Positions 1-5,857 of a DNA stretch of 7,047 bases are shown one piece after another; the stretch's first letter is position 1, and each line of letters begins with the position of its first letter. The stretch comes from Chloroflexota bacterium (GTDB lineage Bacteria > Chloroflexota > Limnocylindria > Limnocylindrales > CSP1-4). Below the pieces are notes generated by a model that worked only from the letters and a program-made list of their open reading frames with translations, did no database searches and was not told the DNA's origin. Position numbers and translations under genes: made by a program. The stretch is taken from assembly GCA_003158495.1 (NCBI GenBank), contig PMJT01000151.1, positions 19,767-26,813 on the forward strand. Direction: 5' to 3'.

Positions 1-267
1 CGGAGTAGAAGGCTTGAACCCGAACTTGGTGGCGATGGCCACTTTCCCACGGAACGGGGCCAGGGCCTCACCGACGAGTTCTTCGTTCGTGAAGGGACCG
101 TAAACCTCGGCCGTGTCGAAGAACGTGACACCGCGTTCGACCGCGGCACGGATCAGCAAGACCATTTCCTTCGGGTCTGGCAACGGAGTGTAGGAGAAGC
201 TCATTCCCATGCAGCCGAGGCCAATGGCCGAGACTTCGAGACTTGCGCCGAGAGTGCGCTTTTGCAT
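1..267 (-). CDS. Aldo/keto reductase, N-terminal part (cut by left window edge)
   Basis: This is an NAD(P)H-dependent aldo/keto reductase; such enzymes reduce aldehydes or ketones in the cytoplasm. Only the first 89 residues are visible. The N-terminus shows the AKR pattern: the opening strand MQKRTLG, then GLGCMGMSFSY, then the FFDTAEVYGP segment and the following IATKFGF strand. Three of the four catalytic tetrad residues are present: Asp51, Tyr56 and Lys81; the His lies beyond the edge. The TAEVYG form and GCMGMS resemble the AKR13/YakC-like branch of actinobacterial enzymes. The ATG is supported by an AAGGAG ribosome binding site at 276-281, 8 nt upstream. The gene lies 29 nt after the DUF2255 stop and is probably the third gene of the operon. 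Its substrate cannot be deduced. Confidence 0.93.
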   Translation of the reverse strand, partial: MQKRTLGASLEVSAIGLGCMGMSFSYTPLPDPKEMVLLIRAAVERGVTFFDTAEVYGPFTNEELVGEALAPFRGKVAIATKFGFKPSTP

Positions 268-296
268 CGTCGGTTCTCCTTCTGCGTGGCGCGCGT

Positions 297-665
297 TCAG
301 CGCGGCACGATTTCCAGCGTCGCGGCTCGAGCCTGCGGGCTCTGGATGTGGTCGATGCCGGTTGAGTTCCCGTACTTCGTTCGGTAGGCGGCATCGAGAG
401 CGTTGTCGACGTCGTTGGGGACATCCGCGAATGTCACGTCCTTGTCGACGCCACCGGCCCGGATGTGGCCTTCGTGAGTGGCTTGCGTGCCGCGGAACCA
501 GGCGGCGTCGCGCCCGTTCACGGAGCGGACATAGAGCCGGCCGCTGTGCGCGACGGCCCAGATCGGCACCGCGTTTCGGAATGTGCCGTCGGCTCTGCGC
601 GCCGCGACATAGAGGATGTTCGCTGCTCCGACCCTTGCGACCTCGTCGCTCGTCCACGCGGCCAT
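297..665 (-). CDS. DUF2255 family protein
   Basis: This 122-residue protein matches the pattern of family DUF2255. It has an N-terminal WTSDEVARVGAA segment, then RRADGTFRNAVPIWAV, the strongly conserved LYVRSVNGRDAAWFRG stretch and a HEGHIRAGGVDKDVTF segment, and it ends ARAATLEIVPR. The sequence suggests a small beta-barrel reminiscent of flavin/F420-binding split barrels, but that is an inference and the function is unknown. The ATG at 665-663 shares its A with the TGA stop of the upstream dehydrogenase (TGATG), with GGAG at 673-676 placed 7 nt before it, so translation is probably coupled. An in-frame TTG one codon earlier is possible but less likely. Its place between an alcohol dehydrogenase and an aldo/keto reductase suggests a role in the same redox pathway. 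Confidence 0.88.
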   Translation of the reverse strand: MAAWTSDEVARVGAANILYVAARRADGTFRNAVPIWAVAHSGRLYVRSVNGRDAAWFRGTQATHEGHIRAGGVDKDVTFADVPNDVDNALDAAYRTKYGNSTGIDHIQSPQARAATLEIVPR

Positions 666-1705
666 CAAATCGCTCCGATCCGCACGAGCGACTTGATCGC
701 CCGACGTTCGTCCATCGCAGCATAAGCCTCGGCGATGCCGTTGAGGTCCGTTTCGAAATCGAAGACGCGTCCCGGGTTGATGCGGCCGGCCAGGACGTCG
801 TCCATCAGCTCGGGCAGGTAGCGGCGGGCCGGCGACACGCCACCACGCAGGCCGACGTTCCGGAAGATGACCGTGTTGATCGGCACCACGACGTCATGCG
901 GAGCTCCGATGGCGCCGACGACAGAGCCTGGGCGGGCTATCCCGAACGCGGTGGCCATCGACTCGTTCGTCCCAACGCACTCGAGGGCGGCGTCGACGCC
1001 GATGCCACCGGTCATCTCCATGATGGCCTCGGTCGCGGCCTCGCCTCGCTCGGCGACAATGTCCGTGGCGCCGAACTCGCGCGCCAACGCCTGGCGGGCG
1101 GGGTGCCGAGATAATGCGACGATCCGCCCGGCGCCGAGGCGCTTCGCCGCGATCATCGCGCACAGGCCGACCGCGCCGTCGCCGACGACGGCGACCACCA
1201 TGCCGGGCTTGACACCTCCGCTGACGGCCGCGTGGTGGCCCGTACACATGACGTCCGAGAGGGCGACAAGTGAGCGCATCGTCTCGTCCGAGTGACCGGA
1301 ACCTGGGACCTTCACAAGCGTGGTGCCCGCGAGGGGAACGCGGACCGCCTCGCCCTGGCCGCCGTCGATGCCGTGGTTCCCGAAGGAGCCGCCGTTGGCG
1401 CAATTCGACGGCCAGCCAGCGAGGCAGTGCGGGCAGGTGCCGTCGCTGTACGTGAACGGGGCGACCACGAGATCGCCCTTGGCGAGCGTGTCCGCCTCAG
1501 AGCCGACCTCCTCGATGACGCCGATGAACTCGTGCCCGATCGGGCCGAGCTCGTGCAGGGAGTCGCCGCGGTAATACCACAGGTCCGACCCGCAGACGCA
1601 GCCCAGGACGACTCGGACGATTGCGTCGGTTGGTGCGGCGATGGCGGGGCCGGGTCGGTCGCCGACGTCGATCCGACGTGGTCCGTTGAATATCGCAGCT
1701 CGCAT
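665..1705 (-). CDS. Zinc-dependent alcohol dehydrogenase (medium-chain dehydrogenase/reductase)
   Basis: This 346-residue cytoplasmic enzyme oxidises an alcohol, or reduces the matching aldehyde or ketone, with NAD(P). The N-terminal GroES-like catalytic domain carries the catalytic zinc ligands Cys38 (in GCVCGSD), His58-Glu59 (in GHEF) and probably Asp151. The structural-zinc lobe has Cys91, Cys94 and Cys102, but the first of the usual four cysteines is Asp88 (DGTCPHC). The Rossmann domain starts near 168, with the GDGAVG turn at 175-180. The second strand ends in ALSRH, where Ser-Arg often indicates NADP preference. The FDH-like ADH subgroup is the closest style I recognise, but the substrate is unknown. 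The start is fixed by GGAGG 7 nt upstream and by the family-typical MRAAIFNGPR beginning. It is the first gene of a three-gene operon, divergent from the MmyB-type regulator. Confidence 0.95.
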   Translation of the reverse strand: MRAAIFNGPRRIDVGDRPGPAIAAPTDAIVRVVLGCVCGSDLWYYRGDSLHELGPIGHEFIGVIEEVGSEADTLAKGDLVVAPFTYSDGTCPHCLAGWPSNCANGGSFGNHGIDGGQGEAVRVPLAGTTLVKVPGSGHSDETMRSLVALSDVMCTGHHAAVSGGVKPGMVVAVVGDGAVGLCAMIAAKRLGAGRIVALSRHPARQALAREFGATDIVAERGEAATEAIMEMTGGIGVDAALECVGTNESMATAFGIARPGSVVGAIGAPHDVVVPINTVIFRNVGLRGGVSPARRYLPELMDDVLAGRINPGRVFDFETDLNGIAEAYAAMDERRAIKSLVRIGAI

Positions 1706-1712
1706 GTCGCTG

Positions 1713-1717
1713 CCTCC
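1713..1717 (-). promoter_or_regulatory. Ribosome binding site of the alcohol dehydrogenase
   Basis: On the minus strand this reads GGAGG, 7 nt before the ATG at 1705. It decides the start: the frame stays open 35 codons further upstream to an ATG at 1810, but that extension has no family similarity and lies over the promoter region. Confidence 0.85.
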
Positions 1718-1760
1718 GTGGGTGCTCTTCGTTTGTCTCGGGCCTATCCAACCACCTGCC

Positions 1761-1789
1761 GGGACACGGAGGAAGGCACGCGCTATAGG
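1761..1789 (+). promoter_or_regulatory. Candidate promoter of the MmyB-type regulator
   Basis: On the plus strand, GGGACA (1761-1766) and TATAGG (1784-1789) are 17 bp apart, each with four consensus matches. The -10 box shares its CTATAG core with the divergent promoter, so the two RNA polymerases could not bind together. A start near 1796 would leave a leader of about 47 nt that contains two palindromes. This is consensus reading by eye only. Confidence 0.4.
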
Positions 1790-1810
1790 GGTACTGCGAA
1801 TACCTCCCAA
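1782..1810 (-). promoter_or_regulatory. Candidate promoter of the dehydrogenase operon
   Basis: On the minus strand, TTGGGA (1805-1810) and TATAGC (1782-1787) are separated by exactly 17 bp. Each matches four of six sigma-70-type consensus bases. Transcription would begin near 1776, giving a leader of roughly 70 nt. The -10 element overlaps that of the opposite promoter. This is consensus reading by eye only. Confidence 0.45.
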
Positions 1811-1839
1811 CGGGCGCGATACGCGCGTACCGTAACGGT
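1790..1839. promoter_or_regulatory. Palindrome cluster, candidate operator
   Basis: Three short inverted repeats lie in 50 bp: GGTA-N7-TACC at 1790-1804, between the -35 and -10 of the dehydrogenase promoter; GCGCG-ATA-CGCGC at 1814-1826; and ACCGT-A-ACGGT at 1829-1839, ending 3 nt before the regulator start codon. Any of them could be the binding site of the adjacent regulator, giving autoregulation and control of the divergent operon. The palindromes are seen directly; the operator role is inferred. Confidence 0.4.
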
Positions 1840-1842
1840 GAC

Positions 1843-2724
1843 ATGAGCAATCCAGATGAGATCCGCGACTTCCTGACGACTCGCCGCGCCAAGATCACAC
1901 CCGAACGCGCGGGCCTGCCCACTTACGGCCGGCAGCGCCGCGTGTCGGGCCTTCGACGCGAGGAAGTCGCGCTCCTCGCGGGGATCAGCGTCGAGTACTA
2001 CACCCGCCTGGAACGCGGCAACGCGCATGGCGTGTCCGACGAAGTGCTGGACGGAGTGAGCCGCGCCCTCCAGCTCGACGAGGCCGAGCGCGAGCACCTG
2101 CTGGACCTGGTACGGACCGCGAATACTGAGCGGCCGGCCCGCCGCGCGGCTGCGCCGCAACGGGTCCGGCCCAGCGTCCAGCGGATCGTCGACGCGATGG
2201 TTGGCGTCCCCGCGTTCGTCCGCAACGGCCGCCTCGACATCCTCTACGCCAACCCGCTGGCCGCGGCGCTCTACTCCGGGCAGTTCAGCGATCCCGTGCA
2301 GCCGCCCAACTCGGCGCGGTTCGCGTTCCTCGACCCGCGCGGCAGGGCCTTCTACTCCGACTGGGAGCGAGCTGCACACGACGTCGTGGCGCAACTCCGC
2401 GGCGAGGCAGGTCGCAACCCGTACGACCGGACATTGTCCGATCTCATCGGACTGCTCTCCACGCGGAGCGAGGAGTTCCGGGTGCTCTGGGCCAGCCACG
2501 ACGTACGCTTCCACCGAACTGGCACGAAGCGCTTCCGGCACCCGCTGGTCGGTGACCTGACGCTGGCATACGAGGCCCTCGAACTCCCAGCCGATCCGGG
2601 CCTGACGATGGTCACGTACTCGGCCGAGCCGGGCTCAGCCTCCGAGGCGGCGCTTCTCGAACTCGGGCGCTGGGCGTCCACGCGCGCCAGACTATCGGCC
2701 GCCGCGAGGCCGAGCGAGGCCTGA
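1843..2724 (+). CDS. XRE-family regulator with MmyB-like MLTR ligand-binding domain
   Basis: This 293-residue DNA-binding regulator begins with a helix-turn-helix domain: residues 33-59 contain the hallmark RVSGLRREEVALLAGIS followed by EYYTRLERG. A short linker near 95-107 leads to the C-terminal MLTR (MmyB-like transcription regulator ligand-binding) domain, about 108-278. It shows the family landmarks LDILYANPLAAALY, the DWERAAHDVVAQLR segment, FRVLWASHDVRF, the KRFRHPLVGDLTL segment and a final LTMVTYSAEPGS. Family members have a PAS-like pocket that binds fatty-acid-like ligands, and they usually control a neighbouring oxidoreductase operon. The dehydrogenase operon is divergent across 137 bp. 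No good Shine-Dalgarno precedes the ATG; only GGTG lies 2 nt before it, so a leaderless or weakly initiated message is possible. Whether it represses or activates is not visible. Confidence 0.93.
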   Translation: MSNPDEIRDFLTTRRAKITPERAGLPTYGRQRRVSGLRREEVALLAGISVEYYTRLERGNAHGVSDEVLDGVSRALQLDEAEREHLLDLVRTANTERPARRAAAPQRVRPSVQRIVDAMVGVPAFVRNGRLDILYANPLAAALYSGQFSDPVQPPNSARFAFLDPRGRAFYSDWERAAHDVVAQLRGEAGRNPYDRTLSDLIGLLSTRSEEFRVLWASHDVRFHRTGTKRFRHPLVGDLTLAYEALELPADPGLTMVTYSAEPGSASEAALLELGRWASTRARLSAAARPSEA

Positions 2725-2741
2725 GGGTCACCGACGGCAAG

Positions 2742-2783
2742 ACCGAAAGCCCGGCGGTTGGGGAGCCGGCCGGGCTTTCGGTT
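2742..2783 (+). terminator. Strong hairpin terminator after the regulator
   Basis: A perfect 14-bp stem (ACCGAAAGCCCGGC at 2742-2755 pairing with 2769-2782) encloses a 13-nt loop, 17 nt after the regulator stop. No long T-run follows; only TT and then GATG. This is common for terminators in GC-rich genomes. It insulates the regulator from the downstream operon. Confidence 0.8.
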
Positions 2784-2847
2784 GATGAAGGCGAGATCCA
2801 GTCGCCGCTGATTGAGCGCACACGAAGCGACCGACCTGGGTAGGTTG

Positions 2848-2877
2848 CAGCTACGAAGCTGTCGAAGCGGTTACCGC
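2848..2877. promoter_or_regulatory. Two adjacent palindromes upstream of the reductase operon
   Basis: CAGCT-ACGA-AGCTG (2848-2861) is followed by the perfect palindrome GCGGT-T-ACCGC (2867-2877). They lie 120-150 bp before the reductase start in an otherwise featureless spacer. The second shares a CnGTTACnG core with the palindrome at 1829-1839. A regulator site is possible; nothing else supports it. Confidence 0.3.
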
Positions 2878-2987
2878 AAAGGGCCGGCCGTCGCCGGGTC
2901 AGGAAAGGCGAGCCTTGCGCGACCCACCGTCGGCGACGAGCCCGCCGGTCAAACCTCCATGTAACCAAACCGACAGAAACCGCCCGA

Positions 2988-2993
2988 TATCTT
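2988..2993 (+). promoter_or_regulatory. Candidate -10 element of the reductase operon (possible leaderless start)
   Basis: TATCTT ends 6 nt before the ATG at 3000, so transcription would begin at or next to the A of the start codon. No Shine-Dalgarno lies upstream of that ATG, which fits a leaderless message. No convincing -35 element is seen at 16-18 bp. The surrounding 2948-2993 stretch is AT-richer than its neighbourhood. Confidence 0.4.
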
Positions 2994-2999
2994 CCGGGC

Positions 3000-4424
3000 A
3001 TGGACGCCTCCACTTCGCCCAACGCGCTTGACCGCACCGCCCCGGGACGGACCCGGACCGCCGCCGGCAAGCTGCGCCACGTACCCTTCCCAAGGATGTG
3101 GGGCGTCACCGCCCGCGACGTCTACGCGTTCGTCGCCCTCAACGTCTTCCTCATCGTCGCGTTGTGGGTCCGCCATGGGAACCTCGGCGAGCTGCGTTCG
3201 CTCGCGGGCACCATCACGGCTGCCGGGCAACTCGCCGCGCTCTACGGCACGTTGATGGCGCTGATCCAGGTCGTGCTCGTGTCGCGCAGCCCGTACCTCG
3301 ACGAGGTCTTTGGCACGGACCGCCTGCTCACCTTCCACCGCTGGGGCGGCTTCCTGACCGTCTGGCTCCTTACCGCCCATTTCGTCCTCACAACCGTCGG
3401 CTGGGGCATGGGCGACGGCTCCGGCGCAGTCGCCGAGTTCGGGACCCTGCTTCTCCAGTACCCGTACGTCCTCTGGGCTTTCGTCGCGATGCTGCTGTTC
3501 GGAGCGGTCGCCGTCTCATCGATGAAGCGCGCCCGCCGAAAGGTCAGCTACGAGACCTGGTACGGCATCCATCTCTACATGTACCTGGCAATCGCGCTCG
3601 CCTTCATGCACCAGTTGTTCGTCGGCACGGACTTCGTGACCGACCCCGTCGCGCGGATCTACTGGATCGGGCTATACGTGATTACGTTCGGCTCGCTGCT
3701 CACCTGGCGAGTTCTCCTTCCGCTCGCCACATCGCTCCGCCACCAGCTCCGCGTGGCGAACGTGGTCGAGGAAGCACCGGGCGTGGTCTCGGTCTACTTC
3801 ACCGGCCGCAACCTGGACCGACTCGCGGTCCGTGCCGGCCAGTGGTTCCTCTTCCGCTTCCTCACCCGTGACGACTGGTACAAGCCGCACCCGTTCTCAC
3901 TCTCTGCGGCACCGAACGGCCGGTATCTGCGGATCACCGTGAAGAGCCTTGGCGACCACACCGCGATGATGCGACATCTCCGGCCCGGCACCCGCGTCGC
4001 GATTGAGGGCCCGTACGGGATCCTCACCGGTGCGAAGCGCACGAAGCAACGCGTGCTCCTTATCGCCGGCGGGATCGGCGTCACCCCGCTGCGCGCGCTC
4101 CTCGAGGAGCTGCCGGCTCAGCCCGGGGCAATCACACTGCTCTACCGCGCCAGCAAGCCCGAAGAAATCACATTCCGGGAAGAGATCGACACGCTCGCGC
4201 GAATGCGCGGGGCCACGGTTCACTACCTCGTCGGCAAGCGTGGTTCGCCCGAAATGCCGAACGACCCGTTCTCACCGAAGACATTTAGGTCGCTCGTGCC
4301 GGACGTGATCACCAGGGACATCTACATCTGCGGCCCTGCCCCGATGGCGACGGCCGTCACCAAGACCCTCAACGCGCTTCGGGTGCCTGCCTCGCAGGTT
4401 CACCTCGAAAGCTTCGCGTACTGA
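3000..4424 (+). CDS. Ferric-reductase-like transmembrane flavocytochrome (heme b, FAD, NAD(P)H)
   Basis: This 474-residue membrane protein carries electrons from cytoplasmic NAD(P)H through FAD and two b hemes to an acceptor on the outer face. About six transmembrane helices lie at roughly 40-57, 73-94, 109-133, 150-172, 188-208 and 218-240. Two histidine pairs suit bis-His hemes: His113 (FHRWGG) and His127 (TAHF) in helix 3, His191 (GIHLY) and His204 (FMHQL) in helix 5. The soluble half has the FAD-domain strand RAGQWFLFRF at 278-287, the HPFSLS motif at 297-302, GPYG at 337-340, the NAD(P)-site GGIGVTP at 357-363, CGP at 444-446 and an aromatic C-terminus (LESFAY). There is no ferredoxin domain. 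The start has no ribosome site, and the N-terminal 35 residues look disordered. It leads an operon with an FMN-binding protein and ApbE, so a flavinylated protein is its likely acceptor rather than iron alone. Confidence 0.93.
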   Translation: MDASTSPNALDRTAPGRTRTAAGKLRHVPFPRMWGVTARDVYAFVALNVFLIVALWVRHGNLGELRSLAGTITAAGQLAALYGTLMALIQVVLVSRSPYLDEVFGTDRLLTFHRWGGFLTVWLLTAHFVLTTVGWGMGDGSGAVAEFGTLLLQYPYVLWAFVAMLLFGAVAVSSMKRARRKVSYETWYGIHLYMYLAIALAFMHQLFVGTDFVTDPVARIYWIGLYVITFGSLLTWRVLLPLATSLRHQLRVANVVEEAPGVVSVYFTGRNLDRLAVRAGQWFLFRFLTRDDWYKPHPFSLSAAPNGRYLRITVKSLGDHTAMMRHLRPGTRVAIEGPYGILTGAKRTKQRVLLIAGGIGVTPLRALLEELPAQPGAITLLYRASKPEEITFREEIDTLARMRGATVHYLVGKRGSPEMPNDPFSPKTFRSLVPDVITRDIYICGPAPMATAVTKTLNALRVPASQVHLESFAY

Positions 4425-4439
4425 TCCAGGAGTATCCAG

Positions 4440-4943
4440 ATGCCCAAGCGTGCCAGCTTTGCACTCGTCATCACCGCCGCCGCCCTCGCCCTGTTGCTCA
4501 ACTTCAAGACCCCAGCGGCGACGAACGCCCCTATCGGCGGCTCGGCAAATACCATTGCGGGCGCAGCCGGAACCACTACCGCCAATGTCTCCACCGGCTC
4601 GACCTCGGGGTCGAACACCACGACCGGCGGCTCCACCGCCACGACCTCGAGCGGCGGCTCCGCGAAGTCCGGGACATACACTGGCACGGCCACGCAGACC
4701 CGGTACGGCACCGTTCAGGTACAGGTGACCGTGGCGAACGGTAAGGTCACCAACGTGCAGGCACTCCAGTACCCGTCCAGCAATTCACATTCGTCCTCGA
4801 TCAGCCAGTACGCCGTGCCAACGCTCATCACCGAGACTCTCCAGGCACAGAGCGCACAGATCAACGCCGTCTCGGGCGCGACCTACACGAGCCAGGGCTT
4901 CGTGCAGTCGCTTCAGTCCGCGCTGGTCCAGGCCGGTGCGTAG
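4440..4943 (+). CDS. Exported or membrane-anchored FMN-binding domain protein
   Basis: This 167-residue protein has a positively charged start (Lys3, Arg4) and one hydrophobic segment at 7-20. That segment could be a signal peptide or an anchor; no lipobox is present, and the protein has no cysteine. A low-complexity linker rich in Thr, Ser, Gly and Ala covers 33-77. The C-terminal 78-167 is an FMN-binding domain of the NqrC/RnfG type: a SGTYTGTATQTRYGTVQVQV strand pair, then GKVTNVQAL, and the SGATYTS motif at 145-151. Thr148 is the expected residue for covalent FMN, attached as a phosphoester by ApbE, which is encoded by the next gene. The Asp usual three residues before SGAT is Asn142. A clear AGGAG site stands 7 nt before the ATG, 15 nt after the reductase stop. 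It probably accepts electrons from the reductase outside the cytoplasm. Confidence 0.9.
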   Translation: MPKRASFALVITAAALALLLNFKTPAATNAPIGGSANTIAGAAGTTTANVSTGSTSGSNTTTGGSTATTSSGGSAKSGTYTGTATQTRYGTVQVQVTVANGKVTNVQALQYPSSNSHSSSISQYAVPTLITETLQAQSAQINAVSGATYTSQGFVQSLQSALVQAGA

Positions 4944-5763
4944 CCGGCCGCCGGCCGGGCTCGGTCCCACGGCCACGGCTCCCGACGCCGCGCGGGGTCT
5001 AGCTCGGCTCGAGCATGTCATGGGCACGGTCGTCTCGTTCGACGTCCGCAATACAGATGTGCCGGCGCGGGCGCTCAATGCAGCAATCGACTACCTCCAC
5101 GACATAGACCGCCGCTTCTCGCCGTACAAGACCGACAGCGAAGTGACCCGCATCATGCGCGGCGAGCTCGCCGTCGACGACGCGAGCCCGGACGTCCGCT
5201 GGATCATGGGCCTATGCGACGAGCTCGCCAGGCTCACGGATGGGTACTTCGATGCACGCAAATACCGAGCGGATGGCCTGCCCGACCCCACCGGCGTCGT
5301 GAAGGGCTGGGCAGTCGAGGAGGCCGCTTTCATCCTCATCGACGCCGGCGCTACGGACTTCCTCGTGAACGGCGGCGGAGACATCGTGGCTCGCGGGTCG
5401 CCGGTGCCCGGATCGTCGGAGCCCTGGCGTGTCGGGATCCAGCATCCACTCGAACGTAACAAGCTTGCAGCGGTGCTGGAGGTGCGGGATGGGGCCGTCG
5501 CGACGTCGGGCACATACGAGCGCGGCGAGCACGTCATCGATCCACACACGCGGAAGCCGGCGACTGACCTCGTGAGCCTGACGGTCGTCGGCCGGAGCCT
5601 GACCTTCGCTGATGCCTACGCGACGGCGGCCTTCGCTATGGGTCGCAAGGGTGCGGAATGGCTTGCCGGGCTCGAAGGCTACGAGGCGTTCGCCATCACG
5701 TCCGATGGCCTTACCCTCGCGACACCCGGCCTCCCGCGGGCCCAGAAAGCCGAGCCAGGTTGA
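4936..5763 (+). CDS. apbE: FAD:protein FMN transferase (ApbE family)
   Basis: This Mg-dependent flavin transferase cleaves FAD and attaches FMN to a Thr in target proteins. It has 275 residues from the GTG start. Family landmarks: EHVMGTVVSFDVR at 26-38, RRFSPYKTDSEVTRI at 59-73, GVVKGWAVE near 120-128, NGGGDIVARG at 145-154, SGTYERGEHVIDPHTRKP at 191-208, and the Mg-binding TFADAYATAAFAMG at 223-236 with Asp226 and Thr230. It is on the short side for the family and has no signal peptide or lipobox. The GTG overlaps the upstream stop by 8 nt, which indicates translational coupling. An ATG at 5020 (Met29) would cut into the conserved EHVMGT block, so the GTG is preferred, although the first 20 residues look unconserved. 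Its substrate is almost certainly the preceding FMN-binding protein. Confidence 0.93.
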   Translation: MRSRPPAGLGPTATAPDAARGLARLEHVMGTVVSFDVRNTDVPARALNAAIDYLHDIDRRFSPYKTDSEVTRIMRGELAVDDASPDVRWIMGLCDELARLTDGYFDARKYRADGLPDPTGVVKGWAVEEAAFILIDAGATDFLVNGGGDIVARGSPVPGSSEPWRVGIQHPLERNKLAAVLEVRDGAVATSGTYERGEHVIDPHTRKPATDLVSLTVVGRSLTFADAYATAAFAMGRKGAEWLAGLEGYEAFAITSDGLTLATPGLPRAQKAEPG

Positions 5764-5796
5764 CCCCGCCGCGACGTTGTCGCCGAACCAGCGGGG
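5764..5796 (+). terminator. Candidate nested hairpin after apbE
   Basis: Directly after the apbE stop, CCCCGC (5764-5769) can pair with GCGGGG (5791-5796), enclosing a small GCGAC-GTT-GTCGC hairpin (5771-5783). No T-run follows. It is a plausible end of the flavin operon, but GC-rich DNA forms such structures often. Confidence 0.35.
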
Positions 5797-5835
5797 CCCG
5801 GGCCAGTAAGCCGCGGCCGGACCGTAGGGCAGCGG

Positions 5836-5857
5836 CCGCCCGCGACCTGGTGGGCGG
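5836..5857. terminator. Candidate intergenic hairpin between convergent transcripts
   Basis: CCGCCCGC and GTGGGCGG form an 8-bp stem with one G-T pair and a 6-nt loop. It lies between the 3' ends of the convergent apbE and hydrogenase transcripts, where a terminator would be expected. There is no T-run on either strand, so the call is weak. Confidence 0.25.

Noticed and set aside
209..1114. Long plus-strand open frame (301 codons)
   Set aside because: It is antisense to the dehydrogenase and DUF2255 genes, very rich in Arg, with no recognisable domain. It is a shadow frame typical of GC-rich DNA.
1706..1810. N-terminal extension of the dehydrogenase to an upstream ATG
   Set aside because: The extra 35 residues have no family similarity, cover the promoter and ribosome site, and the GGAGG at 1713-1717 points to the ATG at 1705.
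1783..2541. Minus-strand open frame of 252 codons opposite the regulator
   Set aside because: The opposite strand encodes a complete, recognisable MmyB-type regulator; the antisense product matches nothing.
3098..3871. Plus-strand open frame of 257 codons within the reductase gene
   Set aside because: It is out of frame with a clear membrane flavocytochrome, and its product is Arg/Pro-rich without hydrophobic segments.
5020..5022. ATG as alternative start of apbE
   Set aside because: It lies within the conserved EHVMGT block and would remove family-conserved residues; the GTG at 4936 fits coupling to the upstream gene.
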